Below, piece by piece: positions 1 to 11,562 of a stretch of 64,000 bases of DNA. Below the pieces are notes generated by a model. That model did no database searches and was not told the DNA's origin. It saw nothing but the letters and a program-made list of their open reading frames with translations. This DNA is from Erigeron canadensis. Lineage: Eukaryota > Streptophyta > Magnoliopsida > Asterales > Asteraceae. The translations under genes were made by a program, and so were the position numbers. The DNA is taken from positions 3,288,501 to 3,352,500 of the forward strand of contig NC_057761.1 in assembly GCF_010389155.1 (NCBI RefSeq), given 5' to 3'. Within the stretch, counting starts at the first letter, position 1. Each line of letters starts with the position of its first letter.

Positions 1-1697
1 GAACTTCACCCTTTTTGTACTAATTTGTGACACTTTTTTGCAATCAAGACTCATGGGTATGAATTGGCTAGCCTTAGATATCGTTATTTTTACAAAATCG
101 CGTCAAAATCGTTCGTTTTGTTCAAATCGCGTATGAATCCGAACCCGGCCAGTTCTAGCTCGACCTAGGCAGGTCAAGCTCGACCTCTACCTGGTCTAGC
201 TCGACCTCTGGTGGTCTAGGTTGACCCTCTGTTGACTTTTGTCGCTTAAATGGCTCGTAAGGTTCCTAGTTTGACCCGAAATGACTTGTTTTAACTCTCG
301 GACCTTTAAGACTTGGAATAAACTCATTTTGACCTTTGTCCAGATTGAACTAGACCTGCCATGGTCGAGTTCAACCACTTCCCTACTCATATAGTCGATT
401 TCATTAGCCTATCGTGTCCATACGCGCTTATTCGGTTCTTAAACTTGACTAGTTTTCTCAAAAGGTGTAGTTTTGGTCCAATTGGCTAACACATGAATAA
501 AAAATTTTAAAATAACATATTTGGGCTTTAGTTGGTCGAGTTCAACCATTAGGTTGAGCTCAACCTCAACTTGTTTCGGTTTCGTAAGCTTTTCGGTTAA
601 AATCTCTGGTTTTGTGTAAATTCGAGTAAAACTTATTTTGAACTATAAAATGATTTCAAATGAGGTTGTATTGATATAATAATGTGTTTGAACTTAATAA
701 AGGACTTTGTTGTCAAATCCAGACTCTTGTTCGGGTTTTTTGAAATTTGTCAAACGTCGTTTTAGAAGTTAAATAAAGACATGTGCACTCAAAGGCATTT
801 CTAACAGGCTAAGACTTAAGACCAAAGACTGTCATTGTGACTTGTCATGTATTATTGGTAGGTGTTGATTGTCGTGGACTTTGATTGTGCTTGTCGTGCT
901 CGTCTGTTATACTTTCATAACACTTTTCAGGTGAGTTTCGTAGCCCCTCTTTTTACAAGTTTTGGGGTGGAAAGTATACTTATTTTTCAAACAGTTTTGT
1001 CGATTTCTGTTTATGTTCAATATTGAGCCTGTGCGTATAGAGTTACATGTGTCATTTGACGTTCTTGAATCTTGCTTATATGTGTGTGATAATGTGTTTA
1101 TTTGCCGTGCTTTATGACGTGTTTATTGGATGTGCTTATTGTGTGTGTTGGAGACTTGGACTAAGGCAGGTACCGTAAGGCCGTACTTTGAGACTTTAAG
1201 TCTGAGACTTTGAGACATTGAGACTTTGAGACTTTGAGGCATTGAGACATGAGTCATTGAGACTTGGACATAATATGGTGTAACTTGCTCGTTATATATT
1301 GAACAAATGCTTGTTTAGACTTAAAAGAATCGACAAATAACTTTTATCTTTGACTAGACTTTTTGACTAAAACCTACGAACTCACCAACCTTTGTGTTGA
1401 CACGTTTTAGTATACTTTTCAGGTGCTCAGGCTAATCAGGGATAAAGACTGTTATGCTAGGCTGGACTTCGGAGATTAGTGCTCCTTATTAATTGTCAGA
1501 CTTTGAGGCTACATGCCTTGGATTATTTCTTTTTGAGCTTGGTTGTAATAAGCTATTTTTGAACTGTCATGACTTGAACTCATACTTTTGGGAATATATT
1601 TATTATATTCTATTTCATTTAGCAGTATCTATGTAATTCCATGTCGTGCTGTACTTTTCATGACACCTCATGATTCCACCAACGGTGGGGTGTTACA
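1..1697 (+). repeat. 5' LTR, partial
   Basis: This is the right-hand part of the 5' LTR. It aligns base for base with 8116-9800 and ends in GGGTGTTACA just before the primer-binding site. About 1064 bases are missing to the left, judging by the 3' LTR. By eye the two LTRs differ by several substitutions in the first 120 bases and by small indels later, so the insertion is not recent. It contains TCGACC/GGTTGAGCTCAACC palindrome clusters at 150-225, 360-375 and 533-570, and a GACTTTGA-type minisatellite at about 1180-1270 that is longer here than in the 3' LTR. Confidence 0.92.
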
Positions 1698-1700
1698 GAA

Positions 1701-1715
1701 TGGTATCAGAGCCGT
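1701..1715 (+). other. Primer-binding site (tRNA-iMet type)
   Basis: TGGTATCAGAGCCGT lies three bases after the LTR terminus TGTTACA. It matches the complement of the 3' end of plant initiator methionine tRNA, the usual primer for minus-strand synthesis in plant LTR retrotransposons. Confidence 0.9.
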
Positions 1716-2120
1716 GGTTATAGAGAAATAGGTGGAAAAGCGTAGACTATAACCTAAGAACCCCGTATAGCATTTACGATAAGAATCATAGATGCATTCT
1801 AGACGTGCTAACGTCACTTATATTTTGAGTTCATGTTCTATTGAGACTTATTATCCCTGTGCTTATTTTGACTATGGCTGTCATTTGGTGACTGTGTACT
1901 TATGGTGACTGTGTGCTTTCAGTGTTATTGTGATTATTTATGTGTATTAGGGCAAGATGAAGTATGGCGCTAAGTAGTATCGCATAGCGATAATCATTGG
2001 AAAAGCCTGATCAACTGTTCTATGATTACCGCCATGCCTTGCGACAGTTATTGACATCAGTGATTGCACTTGTAGTGAGAGTGTGGTAGCTACCCTGGTC
2101 TGTTTAATGGGTGTTGGTTT

Positions 2121-2260
2121 GGTGGAGGGTTAGCCGCTGGTACACCCTGTATACATACCGAGCCAATAACTAGAGAGCATACCAGTTCCGCGATCCGACC
2201 TTGCATTAGATGTACTAAGGGTGTGGAGGGTTAGCCGCTGGTATACCCTGTATACATACA
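2121..2260 (+). repeat. Direct duplication of about 38 bp in the untranslated leader
   Basis: A block beginning GTGGAGGGTTAGCCGCTGGT and ending in CCTGTATACATAC occurs at about 2121-2158 and again at 2223-2260, with a single clear difference (TACACC versus TATACC). It lies between the primer site and gag and has no assigned role. Confidence 0.75.
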
Positions 2261-2531
2261 CCACTAGTGCAACGGATGTAGGTGTTAGATTTGGACCACA
2301 TTTTAACTGCGATTTAGGGTTATATATTATTAGTATATATATGTATTGCATTGACATGAATTGTATGACTAGTTTAGGTTCTAGATAGCATTCCTTAGAC
2401 TATAAGACGAGAGAGCTTACTGAGTGTAACATGTGACATAGGCATTGACATTTTTGAGTGTTTCTTCGCGAATAACGTTCCAAAGATATACTAACGTGTG
2501 CGGAATAACGGTGAGATGAGAGCTACTGCAA

Positions 2532-3680
2532 ATGAAGACGATTGCCGCAATTACTCAAGTCATCAATGTTGTCCTGACACGAAATGCGACGAATGAAGGG
2601 ACGACTTATAATGAAGCTGAGGATGCACAGTATGAGGAAGTAGTGAATGAAGAGACTAGTGAATACTATGAAGATGCTGATGAGAGAATTCGTATAAGAA
2701 ATGTACAAAGAGAGACTAGAAGTGGTGTCAGATGTTTTACTTACAAAATCGTCAAGGAATGTGGCATGCATGATTATGTGGCAGAGGTGGAGCAAGCATA
2801 TTTATTCAATGATTAGATAGACGGAAGCTGTGATTGACATTAGTGAGTGTACACCTGGTCAAAGGTTCAGTTATAGGGCAATTTCTTTACCTTGGATGCA
2901 TTGTCTTGGTGGAATGGTCAATTTTGAGCTAGAAGCAGAGTAGTAGCCAAAGCGATGTCTTGGTAAAATTTTAAGGAGTTGCTGACGAGAAAGTTCTATA
3001 CGACAAGTGAACCGATAAGCTCTATCAAGAACTTTTGGAGTATAAGATGATTGGTGCTGATCATGTTCGTTACGCTACATGTTTGAATGAGTTGTCAAGG
3101 ATGGTTTCACGATTGGTTAATCCGAGAGCAAAGGCATCGAGAAGTATCTTTGTTGATCCCTTGGGTTAGGTCGATTATGGTTCTTGTTCATCAGCTTACT
3201 CTGGAAGAGGCTATATTGAGATACTAGGCTATAACTGATGAGTTGATTTAGTGTGGGACTCTTACTGTTGTTAGGACAAAGACAAAGGAAAGTAGTGGGG
3301 AAATTAGTAGTAAGAAAGTTTGGTGATCTGATGGGAAGAGACAGAACAGGGGCAAGGTATTCACAGTGACTGACGTTGGCAAGAAGGAATATGTAGGTTC
3401 TCACCCTTAGTGTATAAAGTGTAATCTTTATACATACGGAGAATCAAATTGCATGACATCTTTCAACTGCCATAAGACTAGGCATTTTGCAAGTTATGGT
3501 AGGGAATTAAGAATTCAGAGGGCACCGTTCAATGTGTTATCATTGAATCAGCGGAGACTACCCTGTATACATGTCCACAGAGGCAATCAAGTTCTAGCTG
3601 CTAGAGGTCGTGCGTATGTACTAAATGCAACAGAGACTCTCAATGATTTGATGGTGCTACTGGGACTTTCTTCTAAATGA
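2532..3680 (+). pseudogene. Ty3/gypsy gag, decayed
   Basis: The capsid-forming Gag protein of the element. The first 94 codons (2532-2816) are open and acidic, then a stop follows. Around 2955-3140 the reading is recognisable in broken frames as the conserved Gag stretch (W-x-x-F-K-E-L-L, then an E-Y-K-M-x-G region and an L-S-R-M-V core). Near 3410-3500 there is a degenerate CCHC zinc-knuckle zone (C-I-K-C followed later by N-C-H-K-T-R-H-F-A-S-Y), in which the last expected cysteine is tyrosine. Several in-frame stops separate these blocks, so no functional Gag is made. Confidence 0.75.
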
Positions 3681-3689
3681 TCTTTATGC

Positions 3690-5470
3690 TACTGTTCTTA
3701 GACTCGAGAGCTGACTATAGCTTTGTGGCAACTAGTTTTGTTTCCTTATTGAATACTAGACCGAGTCTTATGTATATATATTTTGACGTACAAATGGATA
3801 CCTGAGAGCTAGACAAACGAGACCGGGTCATTCATTCATGCACATTAGTTCTTAATGACTATGCTTTCTTTATTGACTTAGTACCTTTTTAAAAGGGGAG
3901 TTTTGACGTTATTGTTGATATGGACTGGATGTCATTGGTCGATGCGACGATACTATGTACTACAAAAATTAATATAATTCCCTTTTAACTTTTGATTCAG
4001 AAGATTAAGTTCCAAAAGGTCGCAACTTTTACCATTTCCTTATCTTTATCATGCTCTATGAGATATCAACGCTAAGGTTTTTCTTTATAACCCACCTTCT
4101 TATTCCTACCTAATGGCAAGATACTGGAAGTTAAGAGCGAGAGATCTGAGTCTTTTGAGGGTGGTGTCATGAGTGCATCTATAAATGAGGTAAGCTTGAC
4201 CAATGTCCATGTCGCTCGTGACTATCAGGATGTTTTCCCTGATGATTTACCCGACTTATCTCTGTCTCGACAACTTGATTGTCGTATTTTTCTTGTTCTC
4301 AACATAGCTCCTGTAGCAAAATTTCCTTATAGACTAGCGACGACTCAATTACAAGAATTGGTCGTACAACTAGAAGAACTTCAAGACAAGGGATTTATTA
4401 GACCTAGTCAGTCACCGTGGAGAGCGCGTGTTTTATTCATCAGAGAGAAGGATGATTCATTTCGCACGTGTATTGACTATCGTGAGCTGAATAAGCTAAC
4501 AGTGAAGAATCTTTATCCTGTTCCTAGGATTGATGATATATTTGACCAGCTCCAAAGTGCAAAGTGTTTCTCAAAGATTGACTTACGTTCAGGGTATCAC
4601 CAATTACGTGTACATGAGGACGACATACCAAAAATTGCTTTTAGGACAAGATACGGACAATTCGAATTTACAGTGATGCCCTTTGGATTAGCTATCGCTT
4701 TGGCAGTGTGCATAGACTTGAAGAATAAAGTGTGCTGACTGTATTTGGACAAGTTCCTTATCGTGTTTATTGACGAAATTTTGAACTACTCAAATACAAA
4801 AGAGGAACATACTGAACACTTGAGAAATGTACTGGAATTGATGAGGAAAGAAAAACTGTATGGAAAGTTCTCTAAATGTGAATTCTGGCTGAATGAGGTA
4901 CACTTTTTGAGACATGTTGTGAGCAAGGAGGGAATACATATAGATCCTAGCAAGGTTCATTTAGTTAAGAATTAGAGAACACATGAGATGCCGACTGAGG
5001 TTTGACAGTTCCTTGGTCTGGCGGGCTATTATAGAAGTTCATTGAAAATTTTTCTAAGATTACGCTACCGCTAACGCAATTGACACAGAAAGACAGACCG
5101 TATGTTTGGGGCGAGAAACAAGAAAATGCGTTCAGATTTTGAAGGATAGGTCGTGTAGTGTATCGATTTTGAGTCTACCTGAAGGGTCAGATGATTTTGT
5201 AGTGTACTATGATGCATCGTGTCAAGGATTAGGTTGTGTACTCGTGCAAAAGAGCAAAGTGATCATGTACGTTTCACAACAATTAAAGGTCCATGAGAAG
5301 AATTACACAACTCATGATTTGGAGTTAGGAGCGGTAGTCTTTGCACTACAGTGTTGGATGCATTATTTGTATGGGACCAAGTGTGTAGTTTATAATGAAC
5401 ACAAAAGGGTGCAACATATCTTTAGGAAACAAGATCTGAATAGGCAAATAAAGGAGATGACTTGAGTTAC
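3690..5470 (+). pseudogene. Ty3/gypsy protease, reverse transcriptase and RNase H, decayed
   Basis: The protease remnant begins near 3699 with L-D-S-R-A-D-Y-S-F-V, where the catalytic D-S/T-G has become D-S-R. RT starts at 4169: the blocks [21 protein letters not shown] and [12 protein letters not shown] are good. A stop at 4736 breaks the fingers/palm region. The following frame (4745-4975) carries F-I-D-E where the family has F-I-D-D, so one metal-binding aspartate is lost. RNase H (5106-5465) has V-V-Y-Y-D-A-S and the [11 protein letters not shown] motif, then stops. An obvious fossil of the pol polyprotein. Confidence 0.88.
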
Positions 5471-6952
5471 TTAGTGATTACAATTGTGACATTCGTGATC
5501 ACCCGAGAAAAGCTAATGTAGTGGCCGACGTTCTGAGCCGTAAGGAAAGGGTTAAGCCTAGACGAGTACGTGTTATGAGTATGTAGAGGAGTGCTAGAGA
5601 TCAGATCATAGAAGCACAGTCAGTGGTTGTTAATGATGAAGAACTTCTTAAGAAGGAATTACGAGGTATGGGTTGGAAAAAAGAGACGATGGCGGTTTGT
5701 GTTTTGTGGACAAACTATGGGTTCCTTTCACTGGCGAAATGCGGTCATTAATGAAGCATATAATTCAATGTATTCGGTACATTCAGATACTTACAAGATG
5801 TACCATGACATACGTGAGTTGTATTCTTGGACTGACATGAGAAAGGATGTTGCTGTGTTTGTAAGGCAATGCTTGACGTATTTACGAGTGAAAGCGGAAC
5901 ACCGGAAGCCTGTTGGGTTACTCGGACAACCAGAGATTCCTGAATGGAAGTGGAAGTGTGTGACTATGAATTTTATTACCAAATTTGCCAGGATGAAGGA
6001 AGGTCAGGATATGATTTGGGTGATTGTCGATAGATTGACAAAGTCTGTTCATTTCTTGGTCATTCGTGAAAAAGTCTCCACAGAGGAATTGGTGAAGAAG
6101 TATGTAAAGGAAATCATGTCGAAGCATGGTATACCAGTTCCGATCATTTCAGACATGATACTCGTTTCAATTCTCATTTTAGGCGAAGATTTCAGAGGTC
6201 TTTCGGAATTAGGATAGACATGAGTACGGCGTACCATCCTCAGACCGATGGTCAAAGCTAGTGTACGATTAAGACTTTAGAAGACATGTCGAGAGCGTGT
6301 GTGTTATGCCTAGGTGGTAACTGAGATGATCACCTACATTTGATAGAATTCTCTTACAACAATAGTTATCACACAAGTATTAAGATAGCTCCTTTCGAGG
6401 CATTGTATGGACGGAAGTGTAGATCACCTGTCGCGTGGTCTGACTTTGGCGATAGCCAATTGGTTGGGCCTGAGCTTATTGAAGATACTGCCGAGAAAAT
6501 AATTCAGATTAAAGAGTGACTCAGAGTAGCACAAGAACGACAAAAGAAGTATGCTGACGTCAGGCGTAGACCTTTAGAATTCAGTGTCAAAGACCGTGTA
6601 CTTCTTAAGGATTCCCCTTAGATTTGTTGTGAGCGGAAAGCTCGGATCAAGGTACACTGGACCATTTGAGGTACTGAAAAGAGTTAGTAAGGTGGCTTAT
6701 CGATTGAGACATTTGGGAGAGCTTGAGGGAGTTCACTATGTATTTCAATTGTCGCATCTTCGAAAATGTCTAGCCGAAGAGGAACGTCATGTGCCTATGG
6801 ACGAAATCCAAATTGACGATAAGTTGAATTTCGTTGAAGAGCCTTTGGAGATTCCAGATCGTAAGGTGCGGAAATTCAAGAAAACTAAGTATACCCTTGT
6901 TAAGGTTAGTTGGAATTTAAAGCGTGGGACTGAATATACTTGGAAATGATTA
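5471..6952 (+). pseudogene. Ty3/gypsy integrase with chromodomain-like C-terminus, decayed
   Basis: The zinc-binding H-H-C-C region lies at about 5770-5890. The second cysteine of the C-x2-C pair is tyrosine. The catalytic core follows, with T-M-N-F-I-T-K where the first catalytic residue should be aspartate (M-D-F-I). A frameshift near 6150, just after I-I-S-D, and further stops at 6257-6620 follow. The A-Y-H-P-Q-T-D-G-Q-S and L-Y-G-R-K-C-R-S-P blocks are readable. The last open stretch (6584-6949) holds G-P-F-E-V-L-K-R-V, V-S-x-L-R-K-C-L and a C-terminal E-E-P-L-E-I-x-D-R-K-V region ending T-E-Y-T-W, which resembles the chromodomain of chromoviruses. Confidence 0.85.
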
Positions 6953-7019
6953 GACTATTTTAAGATCATTTCATGGCAAAATACCCCCAGTTGTTTAATA
7001 GGATGGGTGCGAGTTGAAT

Positions 7020-7051
7020 TTCGGGACGAAATTCTTTTAACGGGGTAATGC
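7020..7051 (+). other. Polypurine tract and 3' LTR junction
   Basis: TCGGGACGAAATTCTTTTAA followed by CGGGG is the conserved plus-strand priming region of plant Ty3/gypsy elements. It sits immediately before the LTR start TGTAACAACC at 7052. Confidence 0.8.
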
Positions 7052-9800
7052 TGTAACAACCGTCACCTGAGTGTTCGTTTGACTATACTTTTCCGTTTGT
7101 AGAAGGTCATTAACTATCAATTTAAGTCTTTAGACGTGTGGCTATATGGATTAGAGTATGAATAAGACAAGACATGTTTATTGAGTACTAGTGCCTTTAA
7201 CTTTTTAAGACTTGGAGCAAATGATTGAGGAAGACTAGTTACCTCATAGAAATACCAAATAAAGTTAAAATGAACTTTCAAAACATTAAGCGAATCAACG
7301 GATAGCATTTACCTTTGCCGTATATGCCGTCGTTTTAATTAATTAAACAAATCTACAACAAAAAAACGTATTAATTTTGTTTTGGTCATAACTTTCAAAC
7401 CGTAACTCCGATTTTGACGATTCAAGCGACCACATTTTTGTAAAAGAGTCTAGTTTACAGATATGGGTCGAGCTCGACCTGGTTGAGGTCGAATTGGTCG
7501 AGTTAGACCTGGTTGAGTTCGACTATGGTTGAATTCAACCATATACATGCCTATATAAACTTGATCTTTCATTCTATCAAAAGGGTTTACACACATAAGA
7601 TTTCTCTCTAAGGTTTTCTTTGAAAAACACCCTTTCTTCAAAAAAACTCAGATTTCATAGACAAGAAGAGAAAAGAGTTTGTCTATCAAATCCTCTCTTA
7701 AATCATTCTCTCGATTTCGGTTCCAAACGCTTTCAATCAATCAAGGCTTCGATCTTTTATCAAGCAACAAGTGAATATTATCATTCTCTTCATCAAAAAC
7801 TTGTGTAAGTCCTATTCTTAATCTCTCCAATTCGTTTTTATATGTATATATATGTTTACTCTTTCGGTTCTTATCAAAAGCTAAGCGAATCATGTCTTTG
7901 ATTGTGCAATTTCGGTTACATTTGTGTGTAAGAAACGAATTGAACCTTGATTAAGGCTTTGATTTGATACATTATGCACTCATGTAATTTGGATTTTGTG
8001 CAACTACAAGAATTGAAGATATCATTTACTTGGCTAAAAGACTTTAAAATTAGTCGATTCCGTATCAAAGATTAAGGTTGTGCAATTGTCGATCACATGA
8101 TGTATGAAATCGGTCGAACTTCACCCTTTTTGTACTGATTTGTGACACTTTTGTGCAATCAAGACTCATGGGTATGAATTGGCTAGCCTTAGATCTCGTT
8201 ACTTTAACAAAATCGGGTCAAAATCGTTCGTTTTGCTCAAATCGCGTATGAATCCGAACCCGGCCAGTTCTAGCTCGACCTAGGCAGGTCAAGCTCGACC
8301 TCTACCTGGTCTAGCTCGACCTCTGGTGGTCTAGGTTGACCCTCTGTTGACTTTTGTCGCTTAAACGGCTCGTAAGGTTCCTAGTTTGACCCGAAATGAC
8401 TTGTTTTAACTCTCGGACCTTTAAGACTTGGAATAAACTCATTTTGACCTCTGTCCAGATTGAACTAGACCTGCCATGGTTGAGTTCAACCACTTCCCTA
8501 CTCATATAGTCGATTTCATTAGCCTATCGTGTCCATACGCGCTTATTCGGTTCTTAAACTTGACTAGTTTTCTCAAAAGGTGTAGTTTTGGTCCAATTGG
8601 CTAACACATGAATAAAAGATTTTAAATTACATATTTGGGCTTTAGTTGGTCGAGTTCAACCATTAGGTTGAGCTCAACCTCAACTCGTTTTGGTTTCGTA
8701 AGCTTTTCGGTTAAAATCTCCGGTTTTGTCTAGTTTTTCAGTAAATTCGAGTAAAACTTATTTTGAACTATAAAATGATTTCAAATGAGGTTGTATTGAT
8801 ATAATAATGTGTTTGAACTTAATAAAGGACTTTGATGTCAAATCCAGACTCTTGTTCGGTTTTTTTGAAATTTGTCAAACGTCGTTTTAGAAGTTAAATA
8901 AAGACATGTGCACTCAAAGGCATTTCTAACAGGCTAAGACTTAAGACCAAAGACTGTCATTGTGACTTGTCATGTATTATTGGTAGGTGTTGATTGTCGT
9001 GGACTTTGGTTGTGCTTATCATGCTCGTCCGTTATACTTTCATAACACTTTTCAAGTGAGTTTCGTAGCTTCTCTTTTTACAAGTTTTGGGGTGGAAAGT
9101 ATACTTATTTTTCAAACAGTTTTTTTGATTTCTGTTTATGTTGAATATTGAGCCTGTGCGTATAGAGTTACATGTGTCATTTGACGTTCTTGAATCTTGC
9201 TTATATGTGTGTGATAATGTGTTTATTTGCCGTGCTTTATGACGTGTTTATTGGATGTACTTATTGTGTGTGTTGGAGACTTGGACTAAGGCAGGTACCG
9301 TAACGCCGGACTTTGAGACTTTGAGACATTGAGACTTTGAGGCATTGAGACATGAGTCATTGAGACTTGGGACATAATATGGTGTAACTTTGCTCATTTA
9401 TATTGAACAAATGCTTGTTTAGACTTAAAAGAATCGACAAATAACTTTTATCTATGACTAGACTTTTTGACTAAAGCCTACGAACTCACCAACCTTTGTG
9501 TTGACACGTTTTAGTATACTTTTTAGGTGCTCAGGCTAATCAGGAATAAAGACTGCTATGCTATGCTGGACTTCGGAGGTTAGTGCTCCTTATTAATTGT
9601 CAGACTTTAAGGCTACATGTCTTGGATTATTTCTTTTTGAGCTTGGTTGTAATAAGCTATTTTAGCACTGTCATGACTTGAACTCATACTTTTGGGAATA
9701 TATTTATTATATTCTATTTCATTTAGCAGTATCTATGTAATTCCATGTCGTGCTGTACTTTTCATGACACCTCATGATTTCGCCAACGGTGGGTGTTACA
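7052..9800 (+). repeat. 3' LTR, complete (2749 bp)
   Basis: Starts TGTAACAACC and ends GGGTGTTACA, with short terminal inverted repeats TGTAACA/TGTTACA. A TATA motif (CTATATAAAC, 7551-7560) precedes a pyrimidine-rich leader, the likely transcription start zone. Dyad motifs of the type GGTYGAGYTCRACC cluster upstream of the TATA box (7466-7540) and again at 8265-8340, 8475-8495 and 8645-8690. The short open frames in it are not genes. Confidence 0.92.
7551..7560 (+). promoter_or_regulatory. TATA box of the gypsy LTR promoter
   Basis: CTATATAAAC lies in the first fifth of the LTR, right after the palindrome cluster and about 30 bases before a CT/AA-rich stretch suitable for initiation. The position agrees with U3/R organisation. 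Confidence 0.6.
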
Positions 9801-9805
9801 AAAAG

Positions 9806-11562
9806 GCCTTGGACCTCGGTTGAAGAAGAAGAGGAGAGACCACTGGAAGGATTGGTGATTCTGGTGATAGAAGATACTGGCAACACCCTTGTGATATTTT
9901 CGGTTGATTGGGTAACTACTAGTGGTTCAGAAGTTTGAAGGGGTTGATTTTCTTATGCACAAGGTGATTCAGAAGTTGTTGGAGTTGTTGTTTGTTCTGG
10001 AAGAGGTATTGGTGTATTTTCTGGAGGTGGAGGAGGCATTTCCGAAAGAATTGACTGGAAGACAGAATTAATAGTGCGATCAACTTCTTCTTCTCCCTGA
10101 AAACTCATGTTCACATCAAAGTCATTGTCTTCAGACAGTGGAGAATCAACCATATCCCAATCTGGGCCGGTTCCACCTGCCTAGTCCTCTACTTGGACAT
10201 TCTCCTCCACTTGATTTAAATCAATCTGAGCACCCTGCTCCAGATTCTCTCTGACAACGTGCTAACTTTGTTCCCCCTCAACTCCTTCCACAATTAATGA
10301 TCCATCTGCAGTCATGATGTCCCCACTTGCAGAAGTTGAGACTGGTATTATTAGAGGCGAGCCTGACCCTCTTTCTTCTTCACCACTTCCTTTTTGAAGA
10401 ACTGTGGAAGTGGTTGCTTGTGGATTTGCCTGATTAAAATCTCCAGAATCCTGTTGAGAAGATTCTGGAAGAGATGAGACCAAAACTCCGTCTCTCCTAA
10501 GACGACGAGTTTTATTCCTTGGTCTGGTGGGATTAGGAGCTACTTGAGAAATGGGCAACACCCTTTCAACAGTGGGAACCTCAACGGGTTCTTCAGTATT
10601 TTGAGGCTCACCTGCAGCCTCTTCTAATTCATCTAGTGATGATGCATTGGCCTCTTCTTCTTGTATTCTAAATTGGTACAGCATCACCGATGGAACATCA
10701 ACCTCAGTACGAGATGAGGTCAACTGGTTAAGGTCCCTCAGATATTCACATAATGATAAATGAGTTGTATTTACAGTATACTCATTTTTTAAAGCCCTTT
10801 TTAAGACAAAAATCGAATAAAAGGAATAAAGGCTTTCCTGCTCTTGAGCTTTAATCTGTCCACCAGATCATTGAAGAATATCTGGGAAAAATCCACCCTA
10901 TACCCATGCCACAAACAATAGGCAATCTGAAGTTGCGTTTGATTTATCTGGTCTAAGCCTCCAAAACTGCCACCCAAACATTCAACAAGGTGTGTGAAAA
11001 AATATCTCCATGAATCAGTCAACCTGCTCATATAAACAATACCCTTCCTGAGCAGCTGGCCATTCTCATCCACAATCTCAGTGTGCCCCATCAACCTGCA
11101 CACTTCCCTGGTATTGATGCCAGAAGGAATTTCAACACGCATCTCATTCTCATCAAAATAATTCATTCTCTTAGCAATTCTGAGAGAATCAACAGTAATG
11201 GTGAAATTCTTGGTGCCTTGTTTAAGTGTGTATTGGATGGATTCATCACTTTCCACATACATGGTAGTGTACCAAAACTCACATAAATAGTCATGGTACA
11301 TTTTGCCCGGATTCAAGGTTAGGGAACCATACAAAGGACTGCTCAAGAAGAAGGTATTTAACCTTCCAATAATGGATGTTGCTGAATGATTAGTTGAGAG
11401 TTTGGCCATCCAGTTGTTCATGTTGATTCTGATGGCGTCGACAGTAAGAGAGATGTGATTGGCCCTTTTTACGGCGGCTACCAGAGCATAATTGACAGCT
11501 AAAAGATTTTTAGGAGATGGTTTGGGAGCTATTGAAATATATGAAGATGAAACTGAAAGAAT
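9806..11562 (-). pseudogene. Sirevirus ORF3 (env-position ORF), truncated by gypsy insertion
   Basis: The open frame begins after a stop at about 11563 and reads through the first methionine at 11421 for 206 codons (to 10801). Its N-terminal part is a globular-looking domain with the block Y-x-C-E-F-W-Y-T, an acidic F-D-E-N-E region and S-R-L-T-D-S-W-R-Y-F-F-T-H. After a frameshift near 10805 the frame resumes (A-L-K-N-E-Y-T-V-N) and runs to a stop at 10262, now acidic, Pro/Ser/Thr-rich and low in structure, with a basic R-x-R-N-K-T-R-R-L-R-R patch. Further pieces run to the gypsy junction at 9801. No transmembrane segment or signal peptide is visible, so calling it an envelope would be unsupported. 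I recall similar ORFs downstream of pol in Asteraceae copia elements; their function is unknown. Confidence 0.65.

Larger units (their letters stand above)
1..9800 (+). mobile_element. Ty3/gypsy chromovirus (Tekay/Del-like), 5' end outside window, decayed
   Basis: The first 1697 bases reappear at 8116-9800, so these are the two LTRs of one element. The order LTR, tRNA-iMet primer site, gag, protease, RT, RNase H, integrase, C-terminal chromodomain-like tail, polypurine tract, LTR is that of plant Ty3/gypsy chromoviruses. The long LTR (about 2.75 kb) and the tail ending in a W-x-x-K-R-G-T-E-Y-T-W motif fit the Tekay/Del clade, which is an inference. Every coding domain has stops, frameshifts or lost catalytic residues, so the copy is not autonomous. 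The right end abuts AAAAG (9801-9805); the left flank is outside the window, so the target duplication cannot be tested. The element interrupts ORF3 of the sirevirus-like element at 9801-19055. Confidence 0.9.

Noticed and set aside
196..390. A 64-codon frame present in both gypsy LTRs (also 8311-8505)
   Set aside because: It is inside the LTR and is created by the TCGACC/GGTTGA repeats; conserved only because the LTRs are copies.
9806..11562. Retroviral envelope glycoprotein
   Set aside because: The position fits env-like ORFs, but no signal peptide, transmembrane helix or cleavage site is visible.
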